Part shown: positions 33,721-45,975 of the stretch, one piece after another
Layout: the number at the start of each line of letters is the position of its first letter
How positions within the stretch are numbered: the first letter of the stretch is position 1
Assembly: GCA_029582165.1 (NCBI GenBank)
Contig: CM055874.1
Location: forward strand, 48,707,269 to 48,771,268
Direction: 5' to 3'
Length of the DNA: 64,000 bases
Source of the DNA: Portulaca oleracea
Taxonomy: Eukaryota; Streptophyta; Magnoliopsida; Caryophyllales; Portulacaceae
Notes under the pieces: generated by a model
What the model saw: the letters and a program-made list of their open reading frames with translations, nothing else
What the model was told of the DNA's origin: nothing
Databases searched by the model: none
Program-made: the position numbers and the translations under genes

Positions 33721-34344
33721 GGCTTGGAGAAGCAAGGGCTGGTGCCCGTCAAAGCATGCCCGATCGTGAAAATTGAAGGTGTCATTTTCCTTTCTGTCGT
33801 GTTTTCTCCTGTTGCATGCGACAGCTGCAAAGTTCTTTGGGCTGGAAAAATGGGTGTTTAACTTGTGTGAAGTGTATGTTAGAGTTTTGGTGGGACTGAG
33901 TTGTGCGCTTCTCTCTCTCCTCCTCTCCAGCTTGCTAATTTGTGTGTGATGTGCAGTAGGAGGAGTCTGTCAGGGTTTGGATGTATGGATTGTTGGGGTT
34001 GCTTTTGTCTTGGCAATGGCATTAAATATCAATTATGTGGGTGGTAAAATTCTTATCAATTTGGGGGCATTTTTTGGCCACAAGTTGCAGTTGTTGTGCA
34101 TCAATAGTATTTCATAAGCAATTGGGTGGGTTTTGTCATTTTATGCATAAGTGGGGCCACTAAGTTTGATTTGCTGTCATGCATTCACACACCTAGCGTG
34201 CATTGGCCTTGTTCAAAGAATTTGTACTGCATCACTTGTGGCCTTTATCTTTTGTAAGTCAGAGTTTCAGTACTCTGCTTGTGCCTACTGGCATCATTCT
34301 TTTGTTGAATAAAATGGGCTTTGGCCCAGTAAATTTCGAAAAAA
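33721..34344 (+). other. 3' untranslated end of the ORF1-only LINE
   Basis: There is no ORF of note. It ends TTGAATAAAATGGGC, TTTGGCCCAGTAAATTTCG and a short A run, then the right target-site duplication. Confidence 0.7.
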
Positions 34345-34364
34345 AATTCTTTAATCTTTTTTTT

Positions 34365-35386
34365 AAAAATTGTACTAATTTGTATATACAAATGAAGATT
34401 AATACAAGTTAAATTGGACAAATCTTTTGTTGTTGTTGCATTTCAAATCAAACCCAAACTAGTAGACTTCATCTTCGATAGGCATATTTTAGATTTTTTA
34501 ATATAACATTCGTAAACTTGCCACCAATCCCTTTATCTCTAGGTTTCACTTATTTTGTAGTTAATTTCATAGTTTGTTAATGGCGGCCTAAAATTAAATA
34601 ACAATTGCATTTGTCAAGCACCTATGACATACTGCATTAGCTATTCTCGGCCAAAGAGGGGATAGCCAATGGTTCTGGATACGGACATGAGATCATAATT
34701 AACCTATTTTACTCAAGGTCCATGACCAATGAGCCACATGACATGTAGTAAGTGGGTGCTCGACAACATGAACCCTGGTCAAACTATGATTGTACAATCC
34801 TAGGTCACTACCAGCGAGCCTGACATGTTTGGCCTTTAGGAGCCCCACGACATCTGGCCTTGAGTCCCCCACTGTGTTTCCCCCTTGGATGCCCATAGTG
34901 TCTAGCCCTTGGGCACTCTATAGCATACAATCCTTAGGTTCAGTCAATAAGTGGACGTTTCAAAATTCTCATCACATACTGCCTCCACTTACATTTGAAT
35001 TGTCTAGTTAACCTTATTAGAAGAACCTAATAAAATCAAATAACTTAATTTCGTGGTTCATAAGCACCCTCATTTGTTTCGTCATTTTGGGGCTACCATG
35101 AAACCCTGATGATAAATTCATAGTCCCTCACCTATGTGACCATGGGTTGTCCCAAGTCCATCTAAGGGGCTTCGGAGTATCGGCAACATTTCATTCAATT
35201 TTTACGGCAAACAAATGAAGGATCAACTAAGGGTATTATGGTGTTTTTGTAACCAAGATAAATCAACCCGAGGGTATCTTGGTCCTTGTTTAGCAACTAA
35301 GGGCAATATGATCTTTCACTTGATTCATGGGAAGAGATAGAATATCTTACATTGAAGATTGAGGGAGAAAACAAGCCAACATAGGT
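34365..35386. other. Intergenic, repeat-like
   Basis: 34620-34960 repeats short words such as 'ccatgac', 'gacatg', 'ctagcccttgggc' and 'ccttggatgccc' at irregular spacing, which suggests an old minisatellite. No gene is recognised. Confidence 0.4.
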
Positions 35387-35665
35387 GACATGACCGTGTC
35401 ACAAAAACAACACATTTGTGTTACCCCAAGCCAAACGAGTCATCTTGAAGAACATGGGTGTCACGACTGTGTCATCCGACAACACTGTCGTGTCCTACCA
35501 TCCAAGAGGGTGGTTAAGACCATGTGGTCAGACGACATGCATGTGACCCCATGCACACTCGGGTGACCCCTCGTCCAAGACAAGGCAACACGCCCGTGTC
35601 ATGGATCGATAAGCCAATGTTGCTCGTCCAGAAGGCACGATACAGTCGTGTCATCCTTACAATCT
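35387..35665. repeat. Cluster of ACACGACCGTGTC-like palindromes
   Basis: At least five imperfect inverted repeats lie at 20-60-bp spacing: 'gacatgaccgtgtc', 'gtcacgactgtgtc', 'aacactgtcgtgtc', 'cacgcccgtgtc' and 'cacgatacagtcgtgtc'. The spacing and style resemble the palindrome clusters in the Athila LTRs and at 49910-50260, but the word is different. The surrounding 35200-36250 looks like a degenerate LTR. Confidence 0.65.
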
Positions 35666-37226
35666 TCGGCTGATTTGATATGTAATTTTAACATTTTGTC
35701 GGATTTTTCTTTGACTCATGTAATTCCCTTTTTATCCTTTCCGCTTGATCTGTTGTGCCCATCCTCCTTTAGGGTTTTATCATTAATCTTATTCCCTAAT
35801 GGTAATTAGGTAGGTTTCTTGGGGATCACCAAACCCATTGATAATATATATTATGGCACTTGGGATGTAAAGAGACTTTGAAGTTGAAGATTATTATGAA
35901 TATGATGCGTTGAAAGGCTCTTTTGAAACCCAAATCAATTTCAAAGCTTTTGCCTTGATTCTAGTAGTGCTTATTATTCCCTTTGCAAATGATTTGGTGA
36001 CACTCTAGGCTCTTGAATAAGTCTGTGGTGTTTGATTCCTAGTTGGGGGTGTATCCTTATGTTGGGCTCGTGTGCTTTACCTAGCTCACCTCGATGAGAT
36101 GCTAGTCTCTAGTGTTCATATCTCTGTTTACTTGTTATAATCAATTGATAAAATCATCAAAATTTGTTGCCTTGGAGATCTTTGGGTCTTTGTTGCCGAG
36201 TTGAGATCGTATGCTGCATCTATGATCCTTGGGTCATTCTTATGTTATTAGTTACGATTATAGACCGCCAGTAGACATCCATCAACTGACACAGTGTATT
36301 TCCCAATGTTAAAACCACTCGGGAAACAACAAAATTTCCAAGTGCATTAGTATTCATGTTCAAATTTTAGGTTTTTTTGAGTGATTTTACGCATGGAAAA
36401 TGTTTTAAATAACATAAAATAATGTTTAACTATTTATATGAGGGAGCACCTAATTTCCTCAAGTATTTTTTGTATTATTGTTCTCATATTAAAATTTTAA
36501 CCAATTTCTATTAGTGGAGGGATAGAAAAGCGTAGCCATTACTTAGCTTAGATGGAAAGATCATATGTTAGTGGCCTATTGAAGGTGGGTAGTAGGATGC
36601 AACATAATGTCAAGAGTTCAAAGCTATCACAAGTACTTTTCCCGCTGTGTTTTATTTCCTTTCATTGACTTGTTTGATTCCCCTTTTCTTTGTAAAAAGG
36701 CTAAAATCTTTTAATTTATTTCATAATTTCTCAAATAAAGTACAATATAAAGACATAAGTATTATAACTTCAAAAAGCTAACTTATTTCAATTTTAAGGC
36801 TTTTGAATTTTTTTTTTATTGTTTCTGTTATGATTTCTCAAATGAAATATTATATAAATGCTTATGTATTATAACTTCAAATAGCTAATTTATTTCAATT
36901 ATGAAACCTTTGGAAACCTTTGAATATTGAGTTTTATCGCTTCTATTAAACTATATTAATTAAAGCTTATTTAACCCAATGACACCGTTTTCTTATATAA
37001 AAACTTGATTTAATAAACACCAATTTAATGAACATAGATAAGTCAAATGTTACATGTATTTTAGAATAATTAGAGTCCTTTAAATTTTAATTTACCGTCT
37101 TCATTTTGACATAATAATCAATCACTTCTTGAGTATATATTAGCTAAAAAAAGCCTTAAGAAGAAGATAGTATAATTGTATTGAGTCTTCCAAATTAAAA
37201 TTTACGGAATTGTTCATTGATTCGCT
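35666..37226. other. Degenerate LTR-like and intergenic sequence upstream of the phospholipase gene
   Basis: 35750-36100 contains AGGGTTTTATCATTAATC and TAGTTGGGGGTGTATCC in an order like the second half of Athila-type LTRs, but no end or partner is found. 36360-37130 is AT-rich without a gene. A possible TATA box (TATATATTA, about 37135-37143) lies about 85 bp before the phospholipase ATG. Confidence 0.4.
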
Positions 37227-39839
37227 ATGTACGGAAAGGTGGAATTGGGGAATGTCCCAACAACATTCACCATCACCTTCGTCATTTTCTTTCTCCTCAT
37301 TACCACTGTTGTTTCCGACTTCCAGGTATGCACTCCTCATTTCATTAATTCTTTCTTTCTCATAATCCAAATGTAATGTTATTTCAGTTATTGATAATAA
37401 TTGTCAATTTTGAACGCCTAGATCCCATGCAGCAGAACTTGTGTAGCCATAAATTGTGACTGTAAGCATTCAACACTGTCTAGTTTCATTTTCTTTTCTC
37501 CTCGATGCCTTCTCAAATTGGAATTAATGATTTCTTCTTTCCTATTTTACACAAGTGCAGCTGTTGGAATCAGATATGGCAAATATTGTGGAGTGGGGCA
37601 TAGTGGCTGCGCAGGAGAGAAGCCTTGTGATCCTCTCGATGCATGTTGCAAGTTTCATGATGATTGTGTTGGTAAACATGGTATGTTTTATCCTTGCCAT
37701 TGATGCGAAATTTCAGGCATTTATTTATTGATGCCATTGATGTGAATTTTAGGTTTTATTGATTCATTATAGTTTTCATTCTTCTTACTTATTATATTTG
37801 CAATCACCAAAGCATGTCTCAATGGCATATGATTGAGTGTGCCCCTTTGAGTACATAGGGATTCCCTCTCCTAGGTTTTGCTTGAAGAAATTCCTTGTGG
37901 GTGCATAAGGTTGAATGTCCTGATTCCATATTTGTGAGTGAATCACTTTGCCTGACATTGTACCTTGTAATTGAGTGAGGCACAAAAGAATACCAAAAGG
38001 TTGATATTTGGTGAATTCAAATCAAGTAATGTATATCATTCTTAGTAGGCTAATCTACCTACATTGCGGAAGTAGATTTATCCTATAGTTCCATTGATGA
38101 AATATGCCCACCACTTTATTCTTTGTCCCTTCAGCATATGCTTGTTGCTCTTCTTAGTAATATGAGAGTATCGTTTACTTAAAAAAGTAAAATCTAATCG
38201 CTTGGGTTGTCATTGATGTGATTTATGAGTACTTTATTTTCTTTTGATCTCCCTAGCAATGGTAAACAAAGTGAGAGAAAACTTAAATTGTTACCAAAAG
38301 TTTTCTTAGGTATAAGATGACAATTGCTACTTCTATGCACCTTGTTAGTTTGAATCCAACAGACCCAATCAAGTTCATTGTATAATAGTTCTAGGCATGT
38401 TTGACTCTATAAGTATTCTTGGTGTGTAGTAGGTATGAAGGTGAGCTAAATGAAGTACACAGTGAATTAAATATAAGATGATGTTTACCCACGATACTTT
38501 TTTGAAATATAAGTCAAGACTTCTATCAATTACAAAAAATAAAAAATAAAAAAATATTGTAATGTAGTCTGAATTTCCTTCCTTCATTGCCCGACCCTCT
38601 ATATTCTATCTGTTGGGTTGCTCACCATAAATCTTCAGTAAACTACAACTTGAAGCTACCACTTTTATGTAAATCAATAGTTTAAATCATGCTATTGTCA
38701 TGGCAAGCACAAGTATTGTAAGCAGAAGTACTTGAGAAGCTACTTCTTGACGCTTGTTTATAAGGCTACTTGATAAGCTACTTTAAGAAGAATACCTTTC
38801 AATGTAATGCAATGAGATAAGTGAACAGTGTACCTCTTCCATTAGAAGGAAAATCCTCCTCAATTGTGGCAATAATCTCAGTTGATAAAATCCAAACACT
38901 CAAAGACATAGTGTATAGGTCATATATGTATCTTTAGTAGCAAGTTTTACTCTTTTCGACCATTTAAAGAGTGAATGTACCAAAAAAAAAACAAAAAAAA
39001 ACCATATAGCACCTTTTCACCAGTAACACGAGGATTAAATTACAAGAAAATAAGTGTAGATGGATAAGTATGCTCAAACACCATTAGAGATGACAAAGAA
39101 GAGTAGAAAATGGAGATAATAAAGGAAAGAAATTCCATATTTCAGAAAGAGTATTGATATATGTTTTGATACAATAGGTGGGTGATAAGGAGTATGAGTA
39201 TGAAATATTTTTAGAACACTTGATGTGTAATAACTCTTAAGTGATTTTGAAACATTGATGTTTGATAATGGAAGTTTAAGATATAAAAGCATTTGATGGG
39301 ATGGGATGCTATGCAGAAAAACTTGTTTAATAAAAACTTTTTGTTTGATAGAAGAATTGTTTATTCACCTCTAGGTTTTGTTCACCAAATCGACGATCAT
39401 CTTTTGTGTTGATAACACAACTTGACTTGCCCCTCCCAGGGGTTAATTAGTTGTTAAGAATTTCACTAGAAAGTTTGTTCTCTTATTTTTCACTTTTCCA
39501 ATATCTTCTACATTAGTCTCTTTAGTCATTTTTTGTAGTTCCTTATGTGAGTATTCGATTCTAGATGCATATTTATAGCAAACTAACTGTGTCATTTGAT
39601 AGTTTTCCTTATGGGTATACTTGTTTAAGGTTTACTAATTTGTTTATGAAAATTTTTCAGGTATTACAAATATAAAATGCCATAAGGAGTTTCAAAAATG
39701 CATAAAGAGAGTACAAAAAACTGGGAAGTTTGGATTCACGAAGGATTGCCCCTACGATGTTGCAGTGCCCACTATGGTACAAGGAATAGATTTGGCAATA
39801 TTAATGAGCCAACTAGCTGGCTCAAAGCTTGAACTCTAG
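37227..39839 (+). CDS. Secretory phospholipase A2, four exons
   Basis: It hydrolyses the sn-2 ester of phospholipids, releasing a free fatty acid and a lysophospholipid, and is Ca2+-dependent and secreted. Exons: 37227-37325, 37422-37461, 37561-37680 and 39661-39839, each bounded by GT and AG. Together they give 145 residues, the usual plant size. Residues 1-33 include a hydrophobic signal peptide ([16 protein letters not shown]). The Ca2+ loop reads [19 protein letters not shown] and the catalytic site reads [11 protein letters not shown] with the His-Asp pair. Exon 4 supplies further Cys residues ([17 protein letters not shown]). The sequence is closer to the Arabidopsis beta/gamma/delta group than to alpha. 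The third intron is about 1.98 kb. All frames are intact, so the gene is likely functional. Confidence 0.92.
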
Positions 39840-40162
39840 CATAAACCACTAGCTCTATTGTATCAACCGAAATCTTAAGGATTACGAAAAGTCAAATTAT
39901 TTACGTAAGTGCTTAAAATAATTTCAGTAGTCATGATATGGTCTAGTAGAGTAAAAATAGTTAGATTTTACAAACTACACCGAGTATTAATCCCGATTGA
40001 ACAACAATATTATTTATAAATCAAATTCAAATAAGAATTTTTCCTAATTGCTAATGTCTCCTTATATATAGAGAGTAAATGTTAACCATATAAAAAGGGA
40101 TAATTAACAAAATTCCCTCTCTCAAATTATAAAAAAAAAAAATGAGGAAAACAAAGTGTATG

Positions 40163-40193
<31 letters not shown>

Positions 40194-40373
40194 TGTATGT
40201 ATGCATAAGCAACCCAATTGGCCAAATAGCAAAAGACCTCTTGGCATCTAATTTGTAAAATCAAGGAATGTTTCTCAATTCCTTGATATACACCATTACT
40301 CTCTCACACACAATTTCAACACATTCCCTCTAGTTCATTCTCCTCGACTGCCATGATTAATTCAACGTCAAAT
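39840..40373. other. Downstream region of the phospholipase gene
   Basis: AT-rich 3' region with a (TGTA)n tract. No gene. Confidence 0.6.
40157..40203. repeat. (TGTA)n microsatellite
   Basis: About 11 TGTA units with one irregular step near the right end (TAATGTATG). Confidence 0.95.
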
Positions 40374-41040
40374 TGTAATGCCCCAGATTAAATCATCCAC
40401 ATATTAAAGTTAAACATCCTTAACTCAAATATTAGTGCAACGGACTAAAGAAACCAGAGAGTATTACCGCCACCCCAACAGAAGACTATGCTAACCAATC
40501 AAAACATACACCAACAACAACATTTTAACACACCAACATATCAACAACATTCCCATGGAAGAGTAACCATTATACATAACCATAACCATAACATAATGAA
40601 CCTTAGCCATTAATTTACATGATTTATACGAAGAAACACAACTTAGTTTCACTAATCACAAATGAATCCCTAAAATAAGTAACATTGCCTCCATGTCACT
40701 TCAACACGTCATCCTTAAATGAAGCATAGACATATCAAGAACAATTGACCTTAGGTAACTGCCAAGAAGTCTTCACGTTCAACCGCCTAGCCTGATTTCT
40801 ATCTGAGCTGGGTTTAGCAGCTTTAGCAAAAGAACCTAAAACAAAACATAAAAATATTTTCGCAAAAGAGTCGAAACTCAATACGCATATTCCTATATAG
40901 TAAAATATTTAGCCAATTAATTTATTATGCGCGTTTCAATTCAATTTGCAAACAAAAGGAAAAGAAGTAATATGTATATATTAATGTTGAGTTCACTCGA
41001 GCGAAGAGTAGCAATGACCTCAAGGACAATAACAACAAGG
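40374..41040 (-). mobile_element. 3' end of a Tekay/Del-type LTR, minus strand, truncated
   Basis: The plus strand starts TGTAATGCCCCAG, so the minus strand ends CTGGGGCATTACA, like the GGGGCGTTACA end of the solo LTR at 29520-32638. Other shared words on the minus strand are GGCGGTAAT, TTTAGTCCGTTGCACTAAT and TTTTGTTTTAGG. The other LTR end is missing and the match fades at a T-run near 41043. Confidence 0.65.
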
Positions 41041-41289
41041 AAATTTTTTTTTTTTTTTAATTCTTGAGCTTGTTAATCACCTCTGAAAAAACCCTAGAGA
41101 GGGGGGTGAATAGGGTTATAAAAATTCTGCATACTTAAGATAAAGGACATTAGGTTTCTTAATCTTTCTCAGATTAAGAAGTTAACTGATTAAAAATTGG
41201 TATGTTGATCTTATTACATCAATTCTTATTCCCCATAACAACTCTCGTGATGAATGTTGCTAGGAGCTTTCGAAGTGGTTCCTTCACTA

Positions 41290-42130
41290 CTAAGTCAGCT
41301 ATCTAGTTGGCTCATGGTGTGAATCAAGCTACCCCTGCCTGGGAATTTAGATGGATTTAGGGTCTTAATATTCAATCGAAATTGAAAATATTCCTTTGGC
41401 TTTCATTCCGAATAACTCTTCCTACTAAAAAGTCTCTTCTTAATTGTGGCCTAACTATGGAGATCACTTATCCCACTTTTAATTCAGATGAGGAAGATCT
41501 CGATCATATTTTGAATTGCAATCTCGCTATGGAACTTTAAAAGCGGGCCTCCACTCACAATTCCCTCTCTCCCCTCCTCTAGACATTCTAGTATCCTTAA
41601 TTACTTTATTATCTATAGACAAGAACTTAGCTCATCTAACTTGGACTGACTGTTGGCACTTCTTTGGAGCATTTGGAAGGCAAAAAATGATAAGATGTTT
41701 TGTAACATTCGACCCAATCCCAATGGTATCCTCATTAGAGAAACAAAAGCTAGTGTAGAGTGGAGAATTCATGCGAGGCTTGACTCCTTTTTTCAAGACA
41801 CCCTCCTGGAGTCATACGCTTCTCGTTCTTACCTTTCCTCATCTTGGGTGTTTTGGAGTGCCCCCTCCCCTTTCTCGCGACAGTTAGAAGCATTGAAGAT
41901 CAATTTTGATGGAGCTAAATCTCTCTTTGTGCGGCTGGCGGTTTCATCATTCAAGACTGTCAAGGACAATATATCTAGGTCATTCCTTCAATCTTGATCA
42001 CACCTCAATTTTAGTTGCTGAAGCAATAGGGATGTGTAACGGTATCAAATATGCTATCAGGCAAGGCTTCACCAAAAATTTTAAATGAAGGTGATATTAA
42101 AATTGTTATCGATGTGATTCATTGTAAATA
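41290..42130 (+). pseudogene. LINE ORF2 C-terminal fragment (Cys/His domain and RNase H-like)
   Basis: The text WEFRW, LKIFLWLSFRITLPTKKSLLNCGL and EEDLDHILNC is the zf-RVT domain. After a frame change it continues as LLWSIWKAKNDKMF and then an RNase H-like start LKINFDGA, with a frameshift, GFIIQDCQGQYI, and VAEAIGMCNGIKYAIRQGF. This is the tail of plant LINE reverse transcriptases or related domesticated RNase H-like proteins. It has several frame breaks and no upstream RT. The segment 41043-41290 before it includes a 16-T run and CCCTAGAGAGGGGGGTGAAT, a word common in plant repeats. Confidence 0.78.
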
Positions 42131-42590
42131 TTAGAGGTGAGGGGGACGAAGATCTCAATAATCTTTGGTGGTCTTGGCCCCGGTTGTGACCGGAAGCAAA
42201 CTGTAGCTCTAAGTCCCGATTGTGATCGGGAGCAAGCTTTTGCTGCCACTCCTGGTTCCACCAGAATCGGGAAACGAACCCGAATTTTTAGTCTAGACGT
42301 TGTAACTAATTTGCATTAGTTATTTGATTTATTTCTATAAAACCCAACATAAAAATAACACAACTTGTATAAAATGAGTGGAAGCTTGGCACAATAGACA
42401 ATAGCACTCCAACCCACTATTCTATAAAATGTAAAAAACCTAATGAACATAACATGTTCAAATCATAAAGCTTATCAATCATGCATTAGTTGCAAAGTGA
42501 ATTAGGGATTTTTTTATGGAAATATGGAATGTTGATTAGTGATTGTTGTATTTTCTTTTTGAGGGATGGTGATTGTTGTGATTGTTAATA

Positions 42591-42664
<74 letters not shown>

Positions 42665-43972
42665 GATTGGGAATCAGGACCGGGAAATGAGGTTAATTCT
42701 CATTCCTGATCCCAGTATTAATCGGGACTTTATTTTTGGTCCCACTCCCGGTCTCGGTCCCACCGAGAGTGGGATTTTGGGACCGGGCTCGACTGGGACC
42801 GAGATGGACTTGGAATCTCGAAATCTTTGTTGATCACTAGTAAATGTCACATTCCTTGGTCTATTTAGAAGCTCGTTGAAGGTATCTTATACTTTCTGAA
42901 TAAGCATAATTTTATTTCATAACACATGTTTTGAGGGAAGCTAATAGGGAAACAAAGTGGCTTGCTAAGGCCAGTCTTAGTGTAGATGAAACTGTTTCTA
43001 GAATGACAGGTTAGATAGGAATTTGAATGTATTATCCTAGAAAATAAGTTAGGTAGGATCCGTAAGAGAAGGGTTGCATAATGCTTGTTACTTGCCATGT
43101 AAAAAAAGTACAAAACCTTGGATTTGCAAATGACCTTGTAAGTTACAGCCACTCTTTTCTTCTCCAAATTCTGAATTTGGTTGAAACTTGTGAGTTAAGC
43201 CTATATGCAAAGTTGAGTCCATTTGGATTTAGGGTAAGAAATTTAGGTTGTTAAAATTTTATGTCAAATTCGAGTTTCTAACCGAACCCAAAACCAAATA
43301 TTGAAAGGGCATTCGAACCCAATCAGAATTTTCCTGCTGATAATTTGTGTTTGGGACAATTGGTGCTTGCACCCCAGCTTATTAGCAGGCATTAAGTTCA
43401 AAATTCATAACTTTTAAAATTATGAAACAAACTCAATGTCTCTGCCGAACAGGACAAAAGACAATCCAAAAAGGGTCAGTATTCTTCATGTATAGTCTAG
43501 ACACTTTGAAGAACACAAAAGTTTTCAAAAACCAAAATACATGCCACAATAAACTCTTCATCCAACCTCTACTTATATTAAAGACTTCAAAACTCGGTGA
43601 CATGGAACAAGGGTACAAGGCTACTATAGTTTTGGAGCTGAAACTTGTGAATTCTTGAGAAATCAGCAAGTTCAAAACATCAATCAGATACCGAAGCTAT
43701 ATATTCAACAGCCTTATCTGATCCACCAAGAGGCAGCAAATATTGCCTGATTTATACACACTAATAGCATATCCAGAACTCACAGGACAGACTAAGTCGT
43801 TCCCAATGGAGAAACGAAATCGTACAAATGTGTTGCAATCTCAACCAGTAACATGTAAAATACAATTTGGTGCGCGTACAATCCTGCAAATGGCGTATGA
43901 TGCTAGCAAGAATGACTACAAGGAACAGCGAGAACCAAATAGCTAACTTGACATAACTTTGCTTCCAACTAG
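42131..43972. other. Intergenic with GGGACCGG-rich repeat fragments
   Basis: 42150-42290 and 42665-42830 are rich in words such as CCCGATTGTGATCGGGA and GGGACCGG in both orientations. They flank a microsatellite and probably belong to one small decayed DNA transposon, but ends and duplications cannot be defined. 42840-43970 is AT-rich. It may contain the 3' UTR of the minus-strand hydrolase remnant. Confidence 0.4.
42588..42663. repeat. (AT)n(GT)n compound microsatellite
   Basis: A run of AT dinucleotides passes directly into about 27 GT dinucleotides. Confidence 0.97.
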
Positions 43973-44269
43973 CTAAGTTTCAATGGGCAACTGAGCGTTA
44001 AGGATTGCCTCACTCGTACCTTCAGCATATGTAAACATGTGACCAGCACCGGACACTTCATGGTAGCGAATCCATGGAAGCTTTGGAACTATGTAATATT
44101 GTATTGCAACAGGGACAATTGTATCTTCATCACCATACCATTGGTGAACAGTGCCCTCATTGTTCGGGAATGGATTGGTCAATTCAGTTCGGTCGAAATG
44201 TCATTTCCCAAACACAACATTTAAGTCACCGTGAAGAGATTCAAATTCTCCTTGCTGCCTTACTGGAGC
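43973..44269 (-). pseudogene. Last exon of an alpha/beta-hydrolase, with a premature stop
   Basis: Read on the minus strand from a splice acceptor (GCATCAG at 44276-44270), it encodes APVRQQGEFESLHGDLNVVFGK, TGA, HFDRTELTNPFPNNEG, then VHQWYGDEDTIVP and WIRYHEVSGAGHMFTYAEG. This matches the C-terminal end of plant serine-hydrolase-like alpha/beta-hydrolases: the Asp of the triad is in GDED and the His in GAGH. The TGA stands where family members usually have Trp. No upstream exon is seen in the window. The MITE and chromovirus lie in what would be its upstream intron. Confidence 0.75.
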
Positions 44270-44622
44270 CTGATGCCCACCCACCAAAACAAACAACAAT
44301 TAAAAACATAGAACAAACAACCATGTAGATTCATTGCAAGAAGAGGCTTGTCAATATATCTTTTTCTTTCCTGAAAAGGATGGAAAACAACGGATTTCTA
44401 CCGCAAATATTTTATTTTTGAGAAAATGAGATTCGATTCAAAAGCATGGTAAGATACAAATCTCAACAAACATGGTTAACACCATATTAGTTGGTTACTG
44501 GAGCATGTCCAAGTACTACCTGGATTAACCCCATTTAAGTTTGCACGCCTTTTGGTCCTAAGTGAGTTCATAAGTCTCACTACCCACAATCTCATAGTGT
44601 CAGCAGGTCCTTTAAGGTGAAA
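44270..44622. other. Probable intron sequence of the hydrolase remnant
   Basis: AT-rich with no ORF of note. It lies between the acceptor of the last exon and the MITE. Confidence 0.4.
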
Positions 44623-44625
44623 TAA

Positions 44626-44735
44626 GGCTTCGTTCTTTTATAAGGTTGCGGTGTGGTAATGGTGCGATGCGGTGGAATTTGAAAAAGTAAGGTGAAGTGT
44701 GGTGAGTCATGGTCAGAGTGGTGGCAAGTGGGTGA
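44626..44735 (+). mobile_element. Left half of a Harbinger-like MITE
   Basis: It starts GGCTTCGTTCTTTTAT right after TAA (44623-44625). The matching end GGCTGCATTCTTTTAT occurs at 50541-50556 next to TTA (complement of TAA). Both halves share the words 'gcggtg', 'gtgtggtaat' and 'ggtgaagtgtggt'. A TAA duplication and GG-starting ends fit PIF/Harbinger (Tourist-like) MITEs. The chromovirus begins at 44736. Confidence 0.7.
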
Positions 44736-45975
44736 TGGAGACCATCAGGCAGCAACAGCAACTTCAGCAACACCATAAGAGGGCTTAGAACCAGCAAGAG
44801 TAGATGCATCACAAAACTCACCGGCAACAGCTAACGCAGTAGGCTTCCAAGCATCTTCAACAAATTTTAAAGCTTCTACATCATCTTCATCACCCACTAT
44901 TCCACCAACAGCATCCATCAAGACTTGTTACACCTTGGTTAAGCAAGTCTTGGCATCTACAGCCATTCATTTCACCAACATTGATCAAGGAGATCAATCT
45001 CAGTTCCCATCGAGATCAGTCCAAGCAGCACCCTTTCTCAACATTGTTATCTCTGCGTTGAGGAAGAATGAGAAGAAGTTCCCTAGGAGTTTTTTGTTCT
45101 TTTCCATACCATTTTCAAGACCAAGCCAAGTCCAGGCATAATCAAGTTCAAGATCATCAATTTTCAGCACCAAGAACAGCAACAGTCCACTAGGTTTATT
45201 TTCCAGTTAAGTCCAGTTCTGTAATTTTGATCAAGGCAGCTACAATAAGGGTTATTTTAGTCATTTGCTAACTTAAGCGAGCTGTTGAGATTACATCCAA
45301 CTTGTCCAAGTGAAGCGGGAGTTACCATAGTAACTTTTATCCCCTTAGATAGGAAAGGTTCTGATTGGTTCTTGTTTTATTTTGTATTTTTGGTCCAATC
45401 AGAACTCAATATGTATTTCTTTTTATTTTACAAATGTAATCAGTAGTATTAGTTAGATTAGGTTGTAATCGAATGTAATCAGTAGCCTAAGTATGCTTAG
45501 AGTAAGTTAAGGGAGATTAGAAGGTTTCTTCGTACTTAGAAAACCTCTAATCAAACTGATTAGAGCTTAGGTATATATACTGTAATCTTGAGCTGCTTAA
45601 GCATATATCAGTGTAATTTCAATATCATTTCGAGTGTTATGAGAACCTCTGTGTGTTTGTGAGTTTGTCTAAACTCTCATCATGGTTAAATCAACTCATG
45701 TCACTGAGTTTTAGCAAGATTCAACAAGTGTTAGTTGAGCTTGATCATTTGATCTCTGGTGTATCTGTACGAGGTTGAATGTGAGAGTCCATTGCCCTTG
45801 TTCATAGCTATGGTGTATCTGTATCAGCTGTAAGCAAGTCTATCTTTATTTTTCTTATTGGTTTGTCATCCATTCCAGCTAATTACATCCAATTAGCTTT
45901 TGTTCTTAACAATCCAGAAGTGTAGGAGCTTGTATGGTGTTTGTAAGGTCTCTGATCTTTGTGACCTTGCATACA
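44736..45975 (+). repeat. 5' LTR of the chromovirus
   Basis: The LTR is 1240 bp, TGGAGACCATC to TGCATACA. Its first 580 bp match 49153-49730 and its last 660 bp match 50706-51364 on the opposite strand, so the two pieces add up to one LTR. Confidence 0.85.

Larger units (their letters stand above)
28713..34344 (+). mobile_element. ORF1-only LINE with long target-site duplications, split by a solo LTR
   Basis: The element lies between two copies of AATTCTTTAATCTTTTTTTT (28693-28712 and 34345-34364; the first As may belong to the A tail). Its 3' end is GGCCCAGTAAATTTCG followed by an A tail, as expected for target-primed insertion. It starts with an ORF1 carrying an RNA-recognition motif and ends with a 3' UTR, but the whole endonuclease and reverse-transcriptase ORF is absent. 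Without the inserted LTR the element is about 2.5 kb. This resembles mammalian HAL1 in structure. Confidence 0.8.

Noticed and set aside
36530..36640. Possible tRNA-derived SINE head
   Set aside because: The box A-like and box B-like words are weak, too close together, and there is no tail or target duplication.
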